Assembly (NCBI GenBank): GCA_963665455.1
Contig: OY762279.1
Span: forward strand, 1,798,001-1,862,000
Length of the DNA: 64,000 bases
Source: VXNE01 sp963665455
GTDB lineage: Bacteria; Pseudomonadota; Gammaproteobacteria; Pseudomonadales; Azotimanducaceae
Direction: 5' to 3'
The translations under genes and the position numbers were made by a program. This document shows positions 20,198 to 30,736 of the stretch, one piece after another; position 1 is the first letter of the stretch; each line of letters starts with the position of its first letter. The notes below the pieces were generated by a model. It made no database searches, was not told where the DNA came from, and worked only from the letters and a program-made list of their open reading frames with translations.

Positions 20198-20277
20198 AAC
20201 CGACAGCGAGTTCGATGCGGCGGTGCGGGATGCCGTGGTCGTACACTTCACGTTGCTGGACTGACGGCGAGACCTGC

Positions 20278-20940
20278 ATGGAACTCTACGACGCAATGCG
20301 CACCACCTTCGCGGCCCGGGACTTCACCGGCGAGCCCGTGCCCGACGACGTACTCCACCGCATCCTCGACCATGCCCGGTTCGCCCCGAACGGCGGCAAC
20401 CGGCAGGGGTGGCATGTCATCGTGGTGCGCGACCCGGCGAAGCGCGCCGCCCTTGGGACATTGATGGAACCGGCGGTCAAGCGCTATCTGGCGGAGATGA
20501 TGTCCGGCGCCAATCCGTGGAACACGGTGGCGCCGGCCGCGCTCGACCCATCCGTCATCGACGCGACCCCGGTGCCGCCCGGCTTCATCGACCGGCTCGT
20601 ACACGCGCCCGTGCTGTTGCTCGTCACCGTCGATCTGTCCGTGGTCGCGGCCATGGACCAGCACCTGACGCGCATCGGCGTGGTCCCCGGCGGCTCCATC
20701 TATCCGTTCGTGTGGAACATCCTGCTCGCCGCCCGCAACGAGGGCTTGGGCGGCGTGCTCACCACGTTCCTGGTGTCGCAAGAGCCCAAGGTGAAGGCGC
20801 TGTTCGGCATCCCGGACAACCATGCCTTGGCGGCGATGCTGCCCATCGGCAAGCCCGTCAAGCAGTTGACGCGGCTCAAGCGCAAGCCGGTGGCGGAGTT
20901 CGCCACCGTCGATGCCTTTGACGGGGCGAGCTTCTCGTGA
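20278..20940 (+). CDS. Nitroreductase-family FMN oxidoreductase
   Basis: A 220-residue protein starting at the ATG at 20278 (MELYDAMRTTFAARDFTGEP). The FMN-binding N-terminal Arg-rich helix is followed by ILDHARFAPNGGNRQGWHVIVV, the classic nitroreductase signature, and the C-terminal part has GLGGVLTTFL and AAMLPIGKP. Such enzymes reduce nitro groups, quinones or enones with NAD(P)H. It sits 80 bp after the selenoprotein and 20 bp before the first acyl-CoA dehydrogenase, so the cluster 19073-23380 may be one transcription unit. Function in that context could be reduction of an unsaturated acyl or aromatic intermediate. Confidence 0.9.
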   Translation: MELYDAMRTTFAARDFTGEPVPDDVLHRILDHARFAPNGGNRQGWHVIVVRDPAKRAALGTLMEPAVKRYLAEMMSGANPWNTVAPAALDPSVIDATPVPPGFIDRLVHAPVLLLVTVDLSVVAAMDQHLTRIGVVPGGSIYPFVWNILLAARNEGLGGVLTTFLVSQEPKVKALFGIPDNHALAAMLPIGKPVKQLTRLKRKPVAEFATVDAFDGASFS

Positions 20941-20960
20941 AACCGGGCGCGGGAGACACC

Positions 20961-22214
<1,254 letters not shown>

Positions 22215-22228
22215 GCGGGCCGTAGGCC

Positions 22229-23380
22229 ATGTCCCAACAGCCCGAAAACTTCGGCTTCGGCGAGGACGAGGCGATGCTGCGCGACGCGGCGCGCAAGTTC
22301 TTCGAGGACCACTACACGCCCGACAAGCTGCACGCCCTCGTCGCTTCGGAAAGCGGCCTCGACCGGCCGAACGTGGCGGCCTGGAATCGGGACCACTGGG
22401 AGCAACTCGTGGAACTCGGCTGGCCGGCCGTCTGCGTCCCCGAAGACGCGGGCGGGGTCGGGATGCCGCTGGTCGCCGCGGTGGCGCTGGCGGAGGAAGT
22501 GGGGAGGGCGGGCTTTTCGTCGCCGCTCCTGGCCACCTTCCAGGCGACGTGCGTCCTGAACGCTTGCGGGACGGAAGCTGCTCGGCAAGCGCTGCGGGAC
22601 ATCGCGGGCGGCACGTCAACGAGCGTTGCGATCACGGATCGACGCGGCGAACTCGGGGATGGCAACACCGACGTGACGTGTGCACGTGGCGTTCTGCATG
22701 GCGAGGCGGCGTTCGTGCAGGAAGCGCGGAAGGCGGATCGGTTCGTGGTGCGCGCTCGACATGCGGACGGATGCGGGCTCTACCTCGTGGAAGCCGGCGC
22801 CCCGGGGCTAACGATCCGGCCCGACGCCATCGTCGATCTGACGCGCGACCAGGCGACACTGACCTTCGAAGGCGTCGAGGCCGTCGAGGCCGTCCCACCG
22901 GGCCAAGGCGATGCAGCCATCGCGCAGGCGTTGCCGGCCATGCTCTGCATCGCGTCCGCGGACATGGTGGGCGCCGGTGAGTGGCTGCTCCAGACCACCG
23001 CGGAGTACGCCCGGACGCGCACCCAGTTCGACCGCCCCCTCGGCTTCTTCCAGGCCATCAAGCATCCGTTGGTCAACTGCATGCTGGACATCGATGCCGC
23101 CAAGTCGCTCACCTACAACGCGGCGTGCGCGGTGGATCACGAGCCGGAGCGGTCGCTGGCCTTCGCACGCATGGCGAAGGCCGCCGCGAGCGACATGGCC
23201 GCCGCCACCGCGAGCCGCGCCGTGCAGTTCCACGGCGGCATCGGCTTCACGTGGGAGTGCCACGTACACCTCTTCTTCAAGCGCCAGATGCACGGCCAGG
23301 TGCTGCTCGGCGATGCGAGGCACCACCGCGCCTTGTTGGCGGACGGGATCATTGGGGAGCGGCGCGGGGAGGCTGCCTAG
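22229..23380 (+). CDS. Acyl-CoA dehydrogenase, second of a tandem pair
   Basis: A 383-residue acyl-CoA dehydrogenase starting MSQQPENFGFGEDEAMLRDA. It has the C-terminal FAD-binding segments TRTQFDRPLGFFQAIKHPL and AVQFHGGIGFTWECHVHLFFKR, but a weak central beta-domain compared with the first copy, and is shorter than most homomeric enzymes. This pattern fits a partner subunit. The start lies 14 bp after the first gene. The stop codon TAG (23378-23380) is part of the CTAG that flanks the adjoining 240-bp inverted-repeat element, so the element inserted right at the end of this gene. Confidence 0.92.
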   Translation: MSQQPENFGFGEDEAMLRDAARKFFEDHYTPDKLHALVASESGLDRPNVAAWNRDHWEQLVELGWPAVCVPEDAGGVGMPLVAAVALAEEVGRAGFSSPLLATFQATCVLNACGTEAARQALRDIAGGTSTSVAITDRRGELGDGNTDVTCARGVLHGEAAFVQEARKADRFVVRARHADGCGLYLVEAGAPGLTIRPDAIVDLTRDQATLTFEGVEAVEAVPPGQGDAAIAQALPAMLCIASADMVGAGEWLLQTTAEYARTRTQFDRPLGFFQAIKHPLVNCMLDIDAAKSLTYNAACAVDHEPERSLAFARMAKAAASDMAAATASRAVQFHGGIGFTWECHVHLFFKRQMHGQVLLGDARHHRALLADGIIGERRGEAA

Positions 23381-23620
23381 CCCGCATTTCTCACCACGGG
23401 CCGTGATGATCGCCGAGGATTTTCGCCCCGTGCGCGTGCTCGCGACCGAAAGCCTAGTGGGGCCTAAGTTTGAGGGAGCACGTGCGCGCACGGGGCGAAA
23501 AGACCGGCGAGGGCGCGGCGAGCGCTCCGCATCCGGCTGCCGATGCTTGAGATCGACGAAAAACCCGAATGGACCAAGGACTTGCGGTCCATGCATAAGC
23601 GACTTGGTGAGAAATGCGGG
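23381..23620. mobile_element. 240-bp MITE-like element with nested inverted repeats and CTAG flanks
   Basis: The ends are a perfect 15-bp inverted repeat (CCCGCATTTCTCACC at 23381-23395 and its complement at 23606-23620), flanked on both sides by CTAG (23377-23380 and 23621-23624). Inside, a second inverted repeat joins TTTTCGCCCCGTGCGCG near 23419 with its complement near 23480-23504. No transposase is encoded. Four-base CTAG duplications are known for some IS5-type elements, so this may be a non-autonomous derivative of such an IS, but I cannot name the parent. The left CTAG provides the upstream gene's stop codon. Confidence 0.7.
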
Positions 23621-23700
23621 CTAGGGCGGTTGGTGTCTTGGTGCGGTGGGCGACGGAGCGGTCCGTGGCAGGCGTATAGTACGAACGGGAGGGCCGTGCC

Positions 23701-24288
23701 ATGAATCGACGCAATCTGGTCGGATCCGCGATGGCCGCGGGCGTCCTCGCCGGCGCGGGTTCGGTTGCCGTGGCGGGGAAACTCCCCAAGACGCCGCGGG
23801 ACTACACCGGACCCTTCTATCCCCGCAACCCACGCAACCGCACCAGCGACCTGATCGTCGGCGTCCCGCGTTTCGATGTCCTTCAATGGGGCGGCCGGGT
23901 GCTGACGCCGCATGGCGACCCCCATGCCGGGGTGGTGGTGGATATCTGGCACGCGGACCCGAAGGGGCGCTACAAGCATCCTCGCGACCGAGAGCAGGAT
24001 CGGCTGCTTGAGGAATTCCTCTACTGCGGGGAAGCGGTCACGGACGGCACGGGCCGGTTCTCCTTCCGCACCTACGTGCCGGGGAGCTATGCCGTGCGGC
24101 CGGCCGAGCACGTGCACTACAAGGTCTGGTCGGACGGGGAGGAACTGCTCACCAGCCAGCTCTACTTCGCGGAACTCGGTGGCCCCGGCCGCTTCGCACG
24201 CTCCGGGGAGGCGGCGGCGCTACAGACGGCGAGCCTTGCGCCTGCGGAACCCGGGCGCGTCCGCGCGGAGTTCGATATCGTCGTGTAG
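23701..24288 (+). CDS. Exported intradiol ring-cleavage dioxygenase-like protein
   Basis: A 195-residue protein with an export signal (MNRRNLVGSAMAAGVLAGAG; twin Arg at 3-4) followed by the intradiol dioxygenase C domain: DYTGPFYPRN, VVVDIWHADPKGRYKHP, YVPGSYAVRPAEHVHYKVW. The likely non-haem iron ligands are Y91, Y130, H137 and H139, matching the Tyr-Tyr-His-His set of catechol and protocatechuate dioxygenases. Exported homologues exist and their substrates are mostly unknown; aromatic ring opening in the periplasm is the simplest reading. It follows the MITE-like element, so it may be transcribed separately from the dehydrogenases. Confidence 0.88.
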   Translation: MNRRNLVGSAMAAGVLAGAGSVAVAGKLPKTPRDYTGPFYPRNPRNRTSDLIVGVPRFDVLQWGGRVLTPHGDPHAGVVVDIWHADPKGRYKHPRDREQDRLLEEFLYCGEAVTDGTGRFSFRTYVPGSYAVRPAEHVHYKVWSDGEELLTSQLYFAELGGPGRFARSGEAAALQTASLAPAEPGRVRAEFDIVV

Positions 24289-24301
24289 CGGTCCGGAGCG
24301 G

Positions 24302-24538
24302 CTACAAGGCGTCTTCGGGAGCAGTCTCCACGTCCGGCACCTTTGCCAGCGCCGCGTTGTAGTGGTCGCGATCGGCTCGTTTCGCCCGCCCGGCCAGATA
24401 CTCCTCCGTCGACAGCGCCGCCACTTTCTCCGCGACCGCGCTCGCGATCAACTGGTTGATGGACACGCCGTCCCGCTTCGCCAGGATCCCGATCTGATTG
24501 TGCAGCGAGTTGGGCAGTCGCAGACTGAGTGTGCTCAT
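24302..24538 (-). CDS. Ribbon-helix-helix (Arc/HicB-like) DNA-binding protein, orphan
   Basis: A 78-residue protein: TLSLRLPNSLHNQIGILAKR followed by GVSINQLIASAVAEKVAAL is the standard ribbon-helix-helix fold of CopG/Arc/HicB-type antitoxins. GGAGAG lies 8 nt before the ATG. No toxin gene is next to it: the gene downstream is the convergent dioxygenase and the gene upstream is the divergent TonB receptor. It may be an antitoxin relic or a small stand-alone repressor, possibly of the receptor gene that shares its upstream region (24539-24679). Confidence 0.85.
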   Translation of the reverse strand: MSTLSLRLPNSLHNQIGILAKRDGVSINQLIASAVAEKVAALSTEEYLAGRAKRADRDHYNAALAKVPDVETAPEDAL

Positions 24539-24679
24539 CTTCGCTCTCCGATTTCGGTCAGTAGGATAGAACGAGACGAGGTGTCGTCGGCGGTTTGGTT
24601 GGACGATTTCCGTCGTTGACCTCGCGGCGGAGCATCCTGCCTAATGCGCGCCTCCGCCCCGGGGTGGGAGTTCCCCCAC

Positions 24680-27600
24680 ATGCTACGCGCCACGAGCCGT
24701 TTCGCCATCGCGCTCGCCGCGGTCGTGTTCGCGACCACGGCCGCGGCGAGCGACGAGGAACACGGGCAGGCCCGCGACTCGGACCACGCCCACGATTCGG
24801 AGCACGCCCATGAAGCGGGGCACGCCCACGAAACCGAGCACGCCCACGAGGCGGAACACGCGGATCACTCGGACCATGCCCACAGCGGATTCATAGAGAC
24901 CGTCACGGTCATCGGCACGGCCATCAAGGGCACGCCGATCGACTCGCCCTTCGCCGTCACCTCGATGAACCGGGATGGCCTGGATGCCCGGGGCGCGCCG
25001 ACCTGGCCGGACTTCTTCAAGGGGCTCGGTGCCAGCCGGGGCGTCTTGGGCGAGCGGTCGAGTGCGTTCAATTCGAAGCAGTTCAATACCGTCGCGAGCA
25101 GCGTCGGCAACGTGAATCTGCGCGGTCTGGGGGCCTCGCGCACGTTGGTGCTGTTCAATGGCCGGCGGCAGGTCTATCTGCCGGCGCGCCTGATCGGGGG
25201 ACGCTTCGTGGACGTCAACGTGCTGCCGCGCATCGCGGTCGAGCGGGTCGAAGTGTTGAAGGAGGGCGCGTCCGCCATCTATGGCTCGGACGCCCTCGCC
25301 GGCGTGGTGAACTTCGCGACGCGCCGAAACTTCGAGGGCCTCGACGTGTCGGTGGACCACGAGGCCATCGAGGACGCGGGCAATAGCCAAGCGGGCATCA
25401 TCTGGGGCCGGGAGTTCGCCGCCGGCCACTTGGTGGCGAGCTACGAGCACGAGCGCTTCCGCAAGTTGCCGGAACGCGAACGGCCGTACACGCTGGCGGA
25501 TTGGCGGCCCGGTCAGCGGGGTGGCTGGTCGTCGTTCGGCAATCCCGGCGCGTATCTGGTGCGCGACGCCGAACGGCGCGTGACGGACGTGGTGGTGGAT
25601 CCCTCGTGCGAGGCGTTCGGGGGCTTCGTCGAGCCGTTCACCTGCCGCTACCGGTACCAATCGTTCTTCAACCTGATCGAGGATACGGAGTTCGACCGTC
25701 TGTTCACCGAACTGAACGGTCAGTGGGGAGCGGCGGGCGAATACCACCTGGAGGCGCTGTGGTCCCGCGCCCGCTCGCCGGAGGTGCGCGCTTCGCCGTC
25801 GTATCCCTTCGTCACCCTGCTGGGCACGGACGTGCTGGAAGTGGCGCCGAATCATCCCGGCCGCGTGGCCTTCTGCGAGGATTTCGGCGGCGACATCGAG
25901 CGCTGCGCCGGGGACGACGTTTGGTACTTCCGGGGGCGGACCATCGGCAATGCCGGCCCCCCGACCGAGGTCGAGCGCGAGTCCGAGACCTTCCGCTTGG
26001 CGGGGTCCCTGGGCGGGCTGGTGACCTTCCTGAACCGGACGCACGACTACGACCTGGGCGTGTCGTGGTCGCGAAGCCGAGGCATCATGACCGATCCGGG
26101 GAGCTATACGGAGCGGCTATTCCTCGCCTTTCGGGGCTACGGCGGCCCGGACTGTGGCGTCGGCGTCATCGCCGATGCGGCGTCGCCGGCCAAGATGCGG
26201 CTCGATCCGGACGACTTGGCGGGGCGTACTCCGGGCGCGGGCGATTGTGAGTACTTCAACCCCTTCAGCAACGCGTTGCGGCGTTCGGCCCAATACGGCG
26301 CGCGGTTCGTCGGGGAGGACAACCCCAACCATCGGACCGAACTCGCGAACAGCGAAGCACTCAAGGGGTGGCTCGGCAACGTCCTCGAGAACCGCAGCGA
26401 GTCCGAGTTGTTCGTGTTCGACGCGACGATCAGCGGCGACGTGTTCCCGGACCGATTGAGTTACGCCCTCGGCTACCAGTTCCGCCGCTTCGACGCGAAC
26501 GCGCGGCCGACCGACGAAAGCAACTTCGAGGTGCATCCCTGTCAGGTGCGCTTCGACCAGGGCTGCGCCGAACGCGACCGGTTCGGGCCCTATGCGTTCA
26601 ACACCACCTACGATCCGTATGACGTGGACCAGACCGTGCACCGGGTGTTCGTGGAAGCCGCCCTGGCCTGGGGTCACGACGTACACATGCAGATCGCGGC
26701 GAACTACGAGAACTACGACGTGGAGAGCAGTTTCGACCCCCGCATCGCCGTGCACTGGCATCTCAACGAGGCCTTCGCCCTGCGGGCTTCCGCGCAGACC
26801 ACCTACCGGGCGCCGTCGGCGGACGAACTGAACGAAGACAAACTCACCACCCTCGAATTCGTGGCGCAAACCGGCACGTACATACCGTTGGACCGGACCG
26901 GCGGCGACTACCTGGAGCCGGAGCACGCGTTCACCTACAACGTGGGTGCGATCCTGCTGATCGACGATGCGGTCGAAGCGACGCTGGACTATTGGTACTA
27001 CCGATTCGAGGACGCGATCGACAGCGCACCCCACGGCTCGCTCGTCAATCTGTACGACGCGCCGGCGACGCGGCATCTGGTCGCGTCCCGCATCATTTGC
27101 CCGGCGGGCCGCGCGGACCGGATTGCCGCCGCCGGCGGAACCCCGTGTGCCCCCGGCAACATCGCGCGGGTGGAGGCACCGTTGGTCAACTGGCCGGGCA
27201 TCCGCTCGTCCGGGATCGACGTGCACCTCAGTAGCCACATTCCCTTTGGCGGGGGCGAACTCATTCCGGAGCTCGAGGCGAGCTACACCATCGACTATGA
27301 CGTCGCGGCGCTCACCGAGGGCGGGCTAGAGCTGGAACCGAAGCGGAAAGCGGCCGGCCGGCTGAACTTCGGGCATCCGCTGGCGCCTTCGATGCCGCAA
27401 CTGAAGGTGCGGCTCTCCGCGACCTGGCTACGCGGCGGCTATGCGCTGTCGAGCCACCTCGGCTATCTCTCCTCCTACAAGGACGAAATCCCGAACACGA
27501 CCGTGCCGCGCATCGATAGTTTCCTCACGTGGGACATGACCCTGCAGTGGGAGCCCCCGGTGCGCGGGCTGCACGTAAGCTTGTCGGCGTTGAACATTGC

Positions 27601-27709
27601 CGACGCGGAGGCGCCGGCGGCGAACCTGGAGCAGGGGATGGATGGGTTCACGCACACGGCCAAGGGCCGGAGGTTTCGATTGGGGCTGACGTGGTCCTTG
27701 GGTGGGTGA
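24680..27709 (+). CDS. TonB-dependent outer-membrane receptor with His-rich N-terminus
   Basis: The 1009-residue product starts at the ATG at 24680, after GGGAG. Signal peptide about 1-23; then residues 24-70 hold 13 His in (D/E)HAH-type repeats; the TonB box is about 73-79 (ETVTVIG); the plug includes NLRGLGASRTLVLFNGRRQV and LKEGASAIYGSDALAGVVNF; the barrel ends RRFRLGLTWSLGG. Plug and barrel fit the large TonB-dependent receptor family. A His-rich segment before the TonB box suggests binding of zinc, nickel, cobalt or copper in the periplasm, but the ligand is not proven. The Shine-Dalgarno lies in a small hairpin GTGGG-AGTTCC-CCCAC (24664-24679) that ends at the start codon, so translation could be structure-controlled. 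Confidence 0.92.
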   Translation: MLRATSRFAIALAAVVFATTAAASDEEHGQARDSDHAHDSEHAHEAGHAHETEHAHEAEHADHSDHAHSGFIETVTVIGTAIKGTPIDSPFAVTSMNRDGLDARGAPTWPDFFKGLGASRGVLGERSSAFNSKQFNTVASSVGNVNLRGLGASRTLVLFNGRRQVYLPARLIGGRFVDVNVLPRIAVERVEVLKEGASAIYGSDALAGVVNFATRRNFEGLDVSVDHEAIEDAGNSQAGIIWGREFAAGHLVASYEHERFRKLPERERPYTLADWRPGQRGGWSSFGNPGAYLVRDAERRVTDVVVDPSCEAFGGFVEPFTCRYRYQSFFNLIEDTEFDRLFTELNGQWGAAGEYHLEALWSRARSPEVRASPSYPFVTLLGTDVLEVAPNHPGRVAFCEDFGGDIERCAGDDVWYFRGRTIGNAGPPTEVERESETFRLAGSLGGLVTFLNRTHDYDLGVSWSRSRGIMTDPGSYTERLFLAFRGYGGPDCGVGVIADAASPAKMRLDPDDLAGRTPGAGDCEYFNPFSNALRRSAQYGARFVGEDNPNHRTELANSEALKGWLGNVLENRSESELFVFDATISGDVFPDRLSYALGYQFRRFDANARPTDESNFEVHPCQVRFDQGCAERDRFGPYAFNTTYDPYDVDQTVHRVFVEAALAWGHDVHMQIAANYENYDVESSFDPRIAVHWHLNEAFALRASAQTTYRAPSADELNEDKLTTLEFVAQTGTYIPLDRTGGDYLEPEHAFTYNVGAILLIDDAVEATLDYWYYRFEDAIDSAPHGSLVNLYDAPATRHLVASRIICPAGRADRIAAAGGTPCAPGNIARVEAPLVNWPGIRSSGIDVHLSSHIPFGGGELIPELEASYTIDYDVAALTEGGLELEPKRKAAGRLNFGHPLAPSMPQLKVRLSATWLRGGYALSSHLGYLSSYKDEIPNTTVPRIDSFLTWDMTLQWEPPVRGLHVSLSALNIADAEAPAANLEQGMDGFTHTAKGRRFRLGLTWSLGG

Positions 27710-27719
27710 GCGCCGGCCG

Positions 27720-28817
27720 TCAATCCGGCGGTAGCAGGCACGAGTGGATGGACTCGTCGCCGTCGATCTCCCGCGCCAGGGTCCGAATCGCGAGGGCCGC
27801 GTCCTCCAGCGCGAAGTCGTGGGTGTGCATGTCCGCCACGGGCACCGTGCCGGATTCGATCAGGCGGATGGCGTTGCGGTAGCCGGACGAGGTCACGCCG
27901 ATGGCGCCCCGGATGTTGATCTCCTTCAGCACGATCAGGTCGGACACGAAGTCGTCCACGGCCTTGAAGCCCTTCATGCCGGCGAGCACGACGGTGCCGC
28001 CCGGGCGCACCATGGAGAGGGCGTCCGTGATCGGCTTCGTGGCGTAGGCGCTGACGTCGAGGACCACGTCGGCACCGCGTCCGTTCGTGAGCTCGTTCAC
28101 GCGGCGCACGGCATCCTCGTTGTCCACGTCGATGGTGTGGTCGGCGCCGAAGGAGCGGGCGAGGGCGAGCTTGCGGGCATCCGCCTCCAGCCCCGTTACG
28201 ATGATTGTTCCGGCACCGACCGCGCGGCACGCGATGACGCTCGCGAGGCCGCGCTGCCCGGGCCCCAGGATCACGACGGTGTCTCCGGGCTGTGTGTCCG
28301 GCATCTCCACCGCCCACCGGAAGCCCGCGCCGAGCGGATTGAAGATCACGCCGATCTCCGGCGGCAGGGCGGGATCGACCTTGTGCAGGATCGAGTTGGG
28401 GTGCAGGTACATGTATTGGGCGTAACCGCCCCAGAGGCCGGGTTCCTCGGTCAACGGAATGAACGAGTAGATGCGGCGGGTGTCGCATAGGTGGTAGTGC
28501 CCGGAGAGGCACGGGTCGCAGTGGCGGCACGAGAGCATCGTCTCCACCGCCACCCGGTCGCCGACATCCACGCCCCAGCGGGCGGCGGCGCGATCCCCGA
28601 TCTTCGCGATGCGGCCGAGGGGTTCGTGCCCGGGGATGACGGGCATCGGGGTGCGCAGCACGCCTTCGAACTGCTCGTAGTCGCTGCCGCAGATGCCGCA
28701 CGCCTCGAGGCGCAGGATCGCGCCGTCGTCGTCGATGTCCGGGATTGGAATGTCCCGGGGTTCGAGCACCCGCGGCGCGGTCTGCACCATGGCGAAGGAC
28801 GCCTTGGGCAGGGTCAT
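27720..28817 (-). CDS. Zinc-dependent alcohol dehydrogenase (MDR family)
   Basis: A 365-residue medium-chain dehydrogenase. Catalytic zinc region: C40 (CGICGSD) and H64-E65 (GHEPLG). Structural zinc: C97, C100, C103 and C111 (CRHCDPCLSGHYHLC). The nucleotide-binding motif is VVILGPGQRGLASVIACRAVG. Complete and full length. The family oxidises alcohols or polyols with NAD(P). It lies 33 bp downstream of the PhyH-family gene on the same strand, so the pair probably hydroxylates and then oxidises the same compound. Confidence 0.93.
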   Translation of the reverse strand: MTLPKASFAMVQTAPRVLEPRDIPIPDIDDDGAILRLEACGICGSDYEQFEGVLRTPMPVIPGHEPLGRIAKIGDRAAARWGVDVGDRVAVETMLSCRHCDPCLSGHYHLCDTRRIYSFIPLTEEPGLWGGYAQYMYLHPNSILHKVDPALPPEIGVIFNPLGAGFRWAVEMPDTQPGDTVVILGPGQRGLASVIACRAVGAGTIIVTGLEADARKLALARSFGADHTIDVDNEDAVRRVNELTNGRGADVVLDVSAYATKPITDALSMVRPGGTVVLAGMKGFKAVDDFVSDLIVLKEINIRGAIGVTSSGYRNAIRLIESGTVPVADMHTHDFALEDAALAIRTLAREIDGDESIHSCLLPPD

Positions 28818-28850
28818 GGCGCGTGGCCCAGCGGGTCGGCGGAGGTGCCC

Positions 28851-29792
28851 CTACAGCTTCGACCGAATCGTTGCCTCGCCGAACTTACGCATGTCGACCA
28901 TGCTGCCGGGCTTGGCCGTGCCGAAGAAGAGATTGGCGCCCAACAGTCCTCGCATGGCCTCCGGGGCCGAAGCCATGTACTCCTCGTCCTCGAGCAGGTA
29001 CGTGTAGTCGTCGATGGGCTGGGTGTAGAGCCGCTGGTAGGTGGCGTGGAGCACCGTGCGCGTGCCGTCGACGCGCCGCACGCCGGCGCCGTGCCAGACG
29101 GACCCATTCCAGACCGCCACGCCGCCCTTCTCAACCTTGATCGGGACGGTCTCCGAGCGGACTTCCTCGGGTGTGGGGTGGCGCCGTTTGACACCCGAGC
29201 CCGGGACGACGCGCGTCGCGCCCCCTTCGTCCGTCATGCCCTCGCAGGGAATGCAGAACGTGATGACGCAGTTGTGCTCCGGGAACGGGGCCGGCAGCCA
29301 GTTCTGGTCCGCGTGGACGCCCGGGAGGTCGGCATCGCTCTTGAACATGATGGAACCCGCGAACTGGCTCGCGCGCAGCCCGTTGCCCACGCTCACTTCC
29401 GCGAACGCGAGGATCTTGGGATTGGTGGCGATGCGGTCGACGGCGGGATGGCGACCGAGCAGGAACGGTGCCGACCGCATGCCCACGCCGGGGACCGGCG
29501 GGGCTTCGGCGAGGCCGTGGATGGCTTCCCGTAGCTCGTCCATCTCCTCCGCCGGTGCCACGTTCTCAATGACGGCGTAGCCGTGCTCGCAGAAGTGCGC
29601 GAGGGAGTCGGCGAGGCCGAGTTCATCGATCCGCGCCTGAAGGTGATCGGCCACGTCGTCCGGCCCGAGCAAACCCTTGCTCTTCTCCACGCTGTCGAGG
29701 AGGGGCTTCAGGTGCTCCGTTTCCCCCTCGAGGAAACGCCTGGCCCTCTCGGTGACCAGCTTGTCTTCGGTGATCTCGGCTGCTTCGCTCAT
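28851..29792 (-). CDS. PhyH-family Fe(II)/2-oxoglutarate oxygenase
   Basis: The 313-residue product starts MSEAAEITEDKLVTERARRF at 29792; an in-frame extension upstream is compositionally unlike protein and was dropped. Iron ligands: H-A-D in LPGVHADQNWLPAPFP, and the second His in NGSVWHGAGV; the Arg is in RTVLHATYQRL. The order and spacing closely resemble the protein at 35035-35871, so the two are paralogues. Probable operon with the alcohol dehydrogenase downstream. Substrate unknown; the conserved HATYxRL tail is typical of a bacterial PhyH subgroup. Confidence 0.92.
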   Translation of the reverse strand: MSEAAEITEDKLVTERARRFLEGETEHLKPLLDSVEKSKGLLGPDDVADHLQARIDELGLADSLAHFCEHGYAVIENVAPAEEMDELREAIHGLAEAPPVPGVGMRSAPFLLGRHPAVDRIATNPKILAFAEVSVGNGLRASQFAGSIMFKSDADLPGVHADQNWLPAPFPEHNCVITFCIPCEGMTDEGGATRVVPGSGVKRRHPTPEEVRSETVPIKVEKGGVAVWNGSVWHGAGVRRVDGTRTVLHATYQRLYTQPIDDYTYLLEDEEYMASAPEAMRGLLGANLFFGTAKPGSMVDMRKFGEATIRSKL

Positions 29793-29931
29793 GTTCGTCC
29801 TCCGCGTGAACCCCCGAAATATACCGCACTCTAGCGCCGTGCGACCGTCGCCTACCCCAGGCGCCCGCGCCGTGCTACGGCGCAAATCGTGGGTTTCAGG
29901 GCTGTCCGGGATAGCTCCCGCGATCCCCGGC

Positions 29932-30210
29932 GCCGCGCCGACCTTCGCCGAGGCCTGCGAGACCGTCATCGCCATCCACGCCGGCGGCTGGAAGCCCGGT
30001 GGCAGGAACGAGGCGAACTGGCGCGCGAAGATGCGCGACTACGTGTTCCCCAGGCTGTCCGACGGGCCCGTCGACGCCGTCTCCATGGCGGACGTCATGG
30101 CCGTGCTGCTGCCCATCTGGACCACCAAGACGGAGACCGCCGCGTGCGTCAGGCAGCGCGTGGGCGCGGTGATGAAGTAGGCGGTCGCGCAGGGCCATCG
30201 GCGCGCGGAG
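29932..30210 (+). pseudogene. Tyrosine integrase, N-terminal half (remnant)
   Basis: From about 29932 the frame reads TFAEACETVIAIHAGGWKPG, then NEANWRAKMRDYVFPRL and PIWTTKTETAACVRQRVGAV, the core-binding domain of P4-type phage/island integrases. A TAG at 30178-30180 stands where the family has Trp (VMK-W-AVAQGHR); the frame continues AVAQGHRRA and then loses similarity near 30207. No start codon with a ribosome site is evident. The matching catalytic half is on the opposite strand at 32016-32660. Confidence 0.78.
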
Positions 30211-30736
30211 GCTGCGCGGTCCGGCGGAAGCTCATGCCCGACGCTGTGGGACGCGACTGTCAAGTCCGTCCCACAGAATCGGGGCGAGCTGAGAACGTGG
30301 ACAGCGGCCTGCGTGCTCTTTCGAGCAGGTGGCGCAAAGTAGTGCCAGATGGGATGGTGGAGGGATTCGGTCGGCGGGCGTGGACTCGGAGCATGTCGCG
30401 GCGATTGTCACGTTCCCCCGCGTTCCCCGTTCCCAACTCTGTTGTGGATCGGCATGTGCCGTTGACGTATCGTGTCGAGTTGCGCCTACGGACTCCCGGA
30501 GCGAGCTGGCGGATCACTGAGCGGAGGGCAGGAAATACTGTGAGAACTTCCAGGTACGACGGGGAAGAGCAACTTCCGCGTGCTGGGGAAGTGCGTGGCG
30601 ACCGGCGAGAGAACGAGCGAGCTGATGGAACTGCCCTGTCGGCTGACGAAGTAGCGGGTGTAGGTGCCGGAGCGGTCGGATCGGCGGCCTCGGCTCCAGC
30701 GCAAAAGGCGGGGCGGCGATAAATCACGTCAGCAAG
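30211..30736. other. Gene-free stretch inside the integrase-flanked region
   Basis: Both strands contain only frames with Arg/Pro/Ser-rich translations lacking any domain pattern. The frame of the glycine-zipper gene at 30737 is open back to about 30647, with no ATG or ribosome site, so part of that gene's 5' end may once have lain here. Nothing else recognised. Confidence 0.4.

Noticed and set aside
30260..30727. Minus-strand open frame of 155 codons between integrase remnant and glycine-zipper gene
   Set aside because: Arg/Ser/Pro-rich, no ribosome site, no recognisable fold.
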